Source: an uncultured Petrimonas sp. (GTDB lineage Bacteria > Bacteroidota > Bacteroidia > Bacteroidales > Dysgonomonadaceae). Taken from it: a DNA stretch of 7,970 nt. Under the pieces are notes generated by a model, which saw nothing but the letters and a program-made list of their open reading frames with translations, was not told the origin of the DNA and ran no database searches. Position numbers and translations under genes: made by a program. Location: NCBI GenBank assembly GCA_934621705.1, contig CAKTUP010000090.1, positions 1 to 7,970 on the forward strand. Direction: 5' to 3'. Each line of letters starts with the position of its first letter. Within the stretch, counting starts at the first letter, position 1. Shown piece by piece: positions 5,564 through 7,970 of the stretch.

Positions 5564-5959
5564 ATGGCAACGATTTTTAGCAGAATTATAGCGGGAGAAA
5601 TTCCATCGTACAAAATTGCCGAGAGCGATAAGTTTTTCGCTTTTCTGGACATTAATCCGATGGCCAAAGGGCATACTTTGGTAATTCCCAAACAGAAAAC
5701 GGACTATATCTTCGATTTGGACGATGATTTATTGGCTGAAATGACGGTTTTTGCCAAAAAAGTGGCGGTGGCCATAAAATTGACAATTTCGTGCAATCGA
5801 GTGGGGATGATGGTGATTGGCCTGGAAGTGCCGCATGCGCATATCCATCTGATTCCCATAATCAAGGAAGGTGATATGAGCCTGGCCAATCCGCGGGTGA
5901 AACTTTCGAAAGAGGAGTTTGAAGAAATTGCGGATGCGATAAGAAGTAAAATTGAATAA
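5564..5959 (+). CDS. HIT (histidine triad) family nucleotide-binding hydrolase
   Basis: This 131-residue cytoplasmic protein belongs to the HIT superfamily, whose members hydrolyse nucleoside phosphoramidates or dinucleoside polyphosphates (Hint-like branch). Seen in sequence: IFSRIIAGEIPSYKIAES at the start, AFLDINPMAKGHTLVIPK (26-43), and the triad VPHAHIHLIP (89-98) with H91, H93 and H95; the middle His would be the nucleophile. Length is normal for short HIT proteins, and the C-terminal tail (about 101-131) is acidic and helical. Substrate is not predictable from sequence. It lies 49 bases after greA without an obvious promoter of its own, so co-transcription is likely. No strong Shine-Dalgarno sequence precedes the ATG. 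A hairpin follows directly after the stop codon, before the convergent CPBP gene. Confidence 0.93.
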   Translation: MATIFSRIIAGEIPSYKIAESDKFFAFLDINPMAKGHTLVIPKQKTDYIFDLDDDLLAEMTVFAKKVAVAIKLTISCNRVGMMVIGLEVPHAHIHLIPIIKEGDMSLANPRVKLSKEEFEEIADAIRSKIE

Positions 5960-5960
5960 T

Positions 5961-5989
5961 TCCGTCTGACCGATATCCGGTCTGACGGA
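5961..5989. terminator. Hairpin directly after the HIT gene
   Basis: TCCGTCTGACC (5961-5971) pairs with GGTCTGACGGA (5979-5989) apart from one central T-T mismatch, around a 7-base loop. It begins one base after the HIT stop codon. No T run follows on the plus strand (TGAAAAAATATG), so rho-independent termination of the HIT transcript is not certain. It could serve as a 3'-end stabilising structure or as the second hairpin for minus-strand transcripts. Confidence 0.5.
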
Positions 5990-5991
5990 TG

Positions 5992-6030
5992 AAAAAATAT
6001 GCATCAGACGAACTTGGAGCCGTCAGATGC
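5992..6030 (-). terminator. Intrinsic terminator of the coaA-CPBP operon
   Basis: Read on the minus strand, GCATCTGACG (6030-6021) pairs with CGTCTGATGC (6010-6001), with one central T-T mismatch and a 10-base loop, and is followed by ATA and six T (to 5992). The first arm overlaps the last codons and stop of the CPBP gene. This is the better terminator of the two hairpins at this convergent junction. Confidence 0.65.
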
Positions 6031-6952
6031 AGGGAAGCGATAACCGAGTTTTTTGGGTTGTCGCTTTTCTGTTTCTCAACTCAAAATGAAGGATAATTCC
6101 CGCAACAACCAGCACTTCGGCAATTATTCCCAAAATAGAACCTTCCAGCCCGAAAGCGCCGCCGGTAAGCAAATCGGGGCCGGAATTTTCGGTAACAATA
6201 ACCGAATAAATATCCAACCCGCTCACGTTAAATCCCACCAGCGACTGAAAGAAATTCCAGCTAAAATGGTAAGCAATGGGAAACCAAAGGTTTTTGGTAT
6301 AAATATAGGTGGCGCCCAATCCGATTCCGGCGAGAAAAAGACTGAGCAACGTAATCCAGCTGAAATTGGGATTTAACGCGTGCATCACCGAAAAAACAAG
6401 CGCCGAAACCAGTAGCGCCACGTACTTATTCATCGACAATATCAGGTTTTTAAGCACATACCCGCGCAACAACATCTCTTCGGCAAAGGCAACGAAAACA
6501 AAAAGCAGTACCAACAACAGAAAATCAGAACCAATGAAATCAACTTCTTCAACGGTTATAAAACCAAACGATTGCAACACCACAAAAGCACACGCCATGA
6601 TTCCCAATCCCAGTAACGTGCCGATTACAACATCGGGAATTCTGCCTTTGGTATGAAATCCAAGGTTTATAAACGGTTCGCGGTCGATAAACCGCATCAT
6701 CAGACGCAGAACAATAAATGTTCCAATCAGGTTGAAGAATTGCAGGATATTCAAGTCGCGCAGCGATTGAACATCGGGAGTGTCAAAAAAAGAATATCCG
6801 GCCACAAAACCGCCGATAACTTCAAACGTGCCTACGATGAAAATATACGGCAGAATAAGTATCAACAATCTTACCCAGCCCTTTATCGGTTTGTCGGGAT
6901 TTACTTCCTGCTGATTTTCGGGAGAAACAACTTCCGGATTTTCCTGCTCCAT
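6023..6952 (-). CDS. CPBP (CAAX-like) family intramembrane metalloprotease
   Basis: A 309-residue polytopic membrane protein of the CPBP/Abi family, related to the Rce1-type CAAX prenyl proteases. Seen in sequence: an acidic, soluble N-terminus (1-24); hydrophobic segments at about 27-50, 69-88, 106-130, 143-157, 176-190, 198-216, 222-240 and 270-290; and the three family motifs: EEMLLR (E158, E159, R163), FSVMH (187-191, H191) and HFSWN (229-233, H229 and N233). All predicted catalytic or metal-binding residues are present, so it is likely active. Substrate is unknown: bacterial relatives are linked to bacteriocin immunity, peptide processing or regulation of membrane proteins. It starts 5 bases after the coaA stop, so it is almost certainly the second gene of that operon. 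Its 3' end overlaps a terminator hairpin. Confidence 0.9.
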   Translation of the reverse strand: MEQENPEVVSPENQQEVNPDKPIKGWVRLLILILPYIFIVGTFEVIGGFVAGYSFFDTPDVQSLRDLNILQFFNLIGTFIVLRLMMRFIDREPFINLGFHTKGRIPDVVIGTLLGLGIMACAFVVLQSFGFITVEEVDFIGSDFLLLVLLFVFVAFAEEMLLRGYVLKNLILSMNKYVALLVSALVFSVMHALNPNFSWITLLSLFLAGIGLGATYIYTKNLWFPIAYHFSWNFFQSLVGFNVSGLDIYSVIVTENSGPDLLTGGAFGLEGSILGIIAEVLVVAGIILHFELRNRKATTQKTRLSLPCI

Positions 6953-6957
6953 CTACG

Positions 6958-7911
6958 TTATATTTTTCTGATTCTCACGCCCCTGACAAGATGATATTCG
7001 CCTTTTTCCAGAATCAAATCGGCACGAAAACGCGTGGGCAAAATGTTTTGTTCCAGGTTTACCAGGTTTATTTCTTCCCAGACTTCGACGGCGAATTTCA
7101 TTAAATCTTCTTCGTTATACGATGCGTATTGGTGAAAATAAGATTCGGGATTGGAAAAAGCGGTTTTCTGAAGCGTTTTAAAACGCTCGAGATACCACTG
7201 GCGGAGGTCTTTTTCTGCCGCATCCACGTAAATGGAGAAATCGAAAAAGTCGGACACGAAAACCCGTCGGCGGGGCTTTTTATTCAGCGTAACCTGCAAA
7301 ACGTTGATCCCTTCAACGATAAGAATATCGGGTTTTTGGATTTGCTGAATTTCATCGGGAATAATATCGTAATACAAATGCGAATAAACGGGCGCTTCCA
7401 GCGTTTCGCGCCCCGATTTGGCTCCTGCTAGAAATGCCAGCAGGTTTTTGGCATCGTAGCTTTCGGGAAATCCTTTTTTGTTTGAAATTCCCCGCTTTTC
7501 GAGTTCTGCATTCGGATACAGGAAACCGTCGGTAGTAATCAGCTCCACTTTCGGTTTTTCGGGGAGCATCGACAATAGTTTTTGCAAAACCCGTGCGGTT
7601 GTGCTTTTTCCGACGGCAACGCTTCCGGCAATGCCGATGATGTAAGGGATTGTTTGACTGTGGTTTTTGAAAAATTCTTCCCGCTCGTCGTGCAGATTTC
7701 GGTAATGCGTGATGTGAATTTGCAGTAACCGGATGAGCGGAATGTAAATTTCTTCCATCTCTTTCATGGTAAGCGGCTCGTTGAGCGCCTGGAGCTGCGT
7801 TAAATCGATATCGGCAATCGGAAATTCGGGGTGGTCTTCGAGCACGCTCCATTCTTCGCGGGTGAAGCTGCGGAACGGCGAATAAGTAACGTCGTAAGGT
7901 TTAAAGATCAT
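6958..7911 (-). CDS. coaA: Type I pantothenate kinase
   Basis: This 317-residue cytoplasmic enzyme phosphorylates pantothenate with ATP, the first and usually rate-limiting step of coenzyme A synthesis. Seen in sequence: the SPFRSFTREEW N-terminus, the P-loop GSVAVGKS (96-103, K102), TTDGF with the catalytic-base candidate D128, YSHLYYD (176-182, H178), DILIVEGINVLQ (195-206), WYLERF (239-244, R243), and the C-terminal EEINLVNLEQNILPTRFRADLIL with N282. These match the residues known in the Escherichia coli enzyme almost position for position, and the length is nearly the same (316 there). Feedback inhibition by CoA is typical of this type, but cannot be read directly from the sequence. The start is supported by a -7 box 22 bases upstream. 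The CPBP protease gene follows 5 bases after the stop codon. Confidence 0.96.
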   Translation of the reverse strand: MIFKPYDVTYSPFRSFTREEWSVLEDHPEFPIADIDLTQLQALNEPLTMKEMEEIYIPLIRLLQIHITHYRNLHDEREEFFKNHSQTIPYIIGIAGSVAVGKSTTARVLQKLLSMLPEKPKVELITTDGFLYPNAELEKRGISNKKGFPESYDAKNLLAFLAGAKSGRETLEAPVYSHLYYDIIPDEIQQIQKPDILIVEGINVLQVTLNKKPRRRVFVSDFFDFSIYVDAAEKDLRQWYLERFKTLQKTAFSNPESYFHQYASYNEEDLMKFAVEVWEEINLVNLEQNILPTRFRADLILEKGEYHLVRGVRIRKI

Positions 7912-7933
7912 AAAGGATATAATTTTCTTGGTG

Positions 7934-7941
7934 CAAAGATA
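7934..7941 (-). promoter_or_regulatory. -7 box for the coaA-CPBP operon
   Basis: On the minus strand this reads TATCTTTG followed by CACC, identical to the eight-base box before greA and an exact TAnnTTTG match. It is 22 bases before the coaA ATG, giving a leader of about 15 bases. The -33 region is close to the window edge and shows no clear TTG. Confidence 0.65.
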
Positions 7942-7970
7942 AGACGGTTTTCTTTTATGGATCTTTTTTT

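Noticed and set aside
6053..6994. Three plus-strand open frames opposite the CPBP gene
   Set aside because: Antisense shadows of a gene with clear membrane segments and intact catalytic motifs; low-complexity Lys/Asn/Ser-rich translations.
7352..7852. 166-residue minus-strand frame within coaA
   Set aside because: Out-of-frame reading of coaA; the Arg/His/Ala-rich translation has no recognisable feature.

Overview
The window looks like a housekeeping segment of a Bacteroidota chromosome, most likely order Bacteroidales. The evidence is the moderate A+T richness, six matches to the Bacteroidota -7 promoter element TAnnTTTG just upstream of genes, mostly poor Shine-Dalgarno sequences, and protein types typical of that phylum (DUF4369/TlpA-like lipoprotein, short TonB proteins with a PEFPGG-type C-terminal domain, a HIT protein next to greA). 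Genus-level placement is not supported by anything I can compute.

Left part (1-3560), all on the minus strand and read right to left: hpt (purine salvage), a strong terminator, a TonB-family energy transducer, a second TonB-family paralogue, another strong terminator, and a trans-isoprenyl diphosphate synthase. Each tonB gene and hpt has its own -7 box, so this is a row of mostly single-gene transcription units. The first 148 bases hold no gene, only crossing inverted repeats.

Middle part (3561-5959), plus strand: a lipoprotein with a thioredoxin-like domain that has lost both active-site cysteines, diverging from hpt; then greA and a HIT-family nucleotide hydrolase, 49 bases apart and probably co-transcribed. 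A long hairpin with a T-rich tail lies between the greA -7 box and the greA start. It may end the lipoprotein transcript and also attenuate greA.

Right part (5960-7970), minus strand: type I pantothenate kinase (coaA, first step of CoA synthesis) followed after 5 bases by a CPBP (CAAX-like) intramembrane protease. This operon converges on the HIT gene, and the junction holds two related hairpins.

There is no rRNA, tRNA, CRISPR, insertion sequence or phage gene that I can support, and no clear new multi-gene system. The points most worth a second look are the SxxS thioredoxin-like lipoprotein, the greA leader hairpin, the double hairpin at the convergent junction and the tandem tonB pair. No gene-free stretch exceeds 300 bases.
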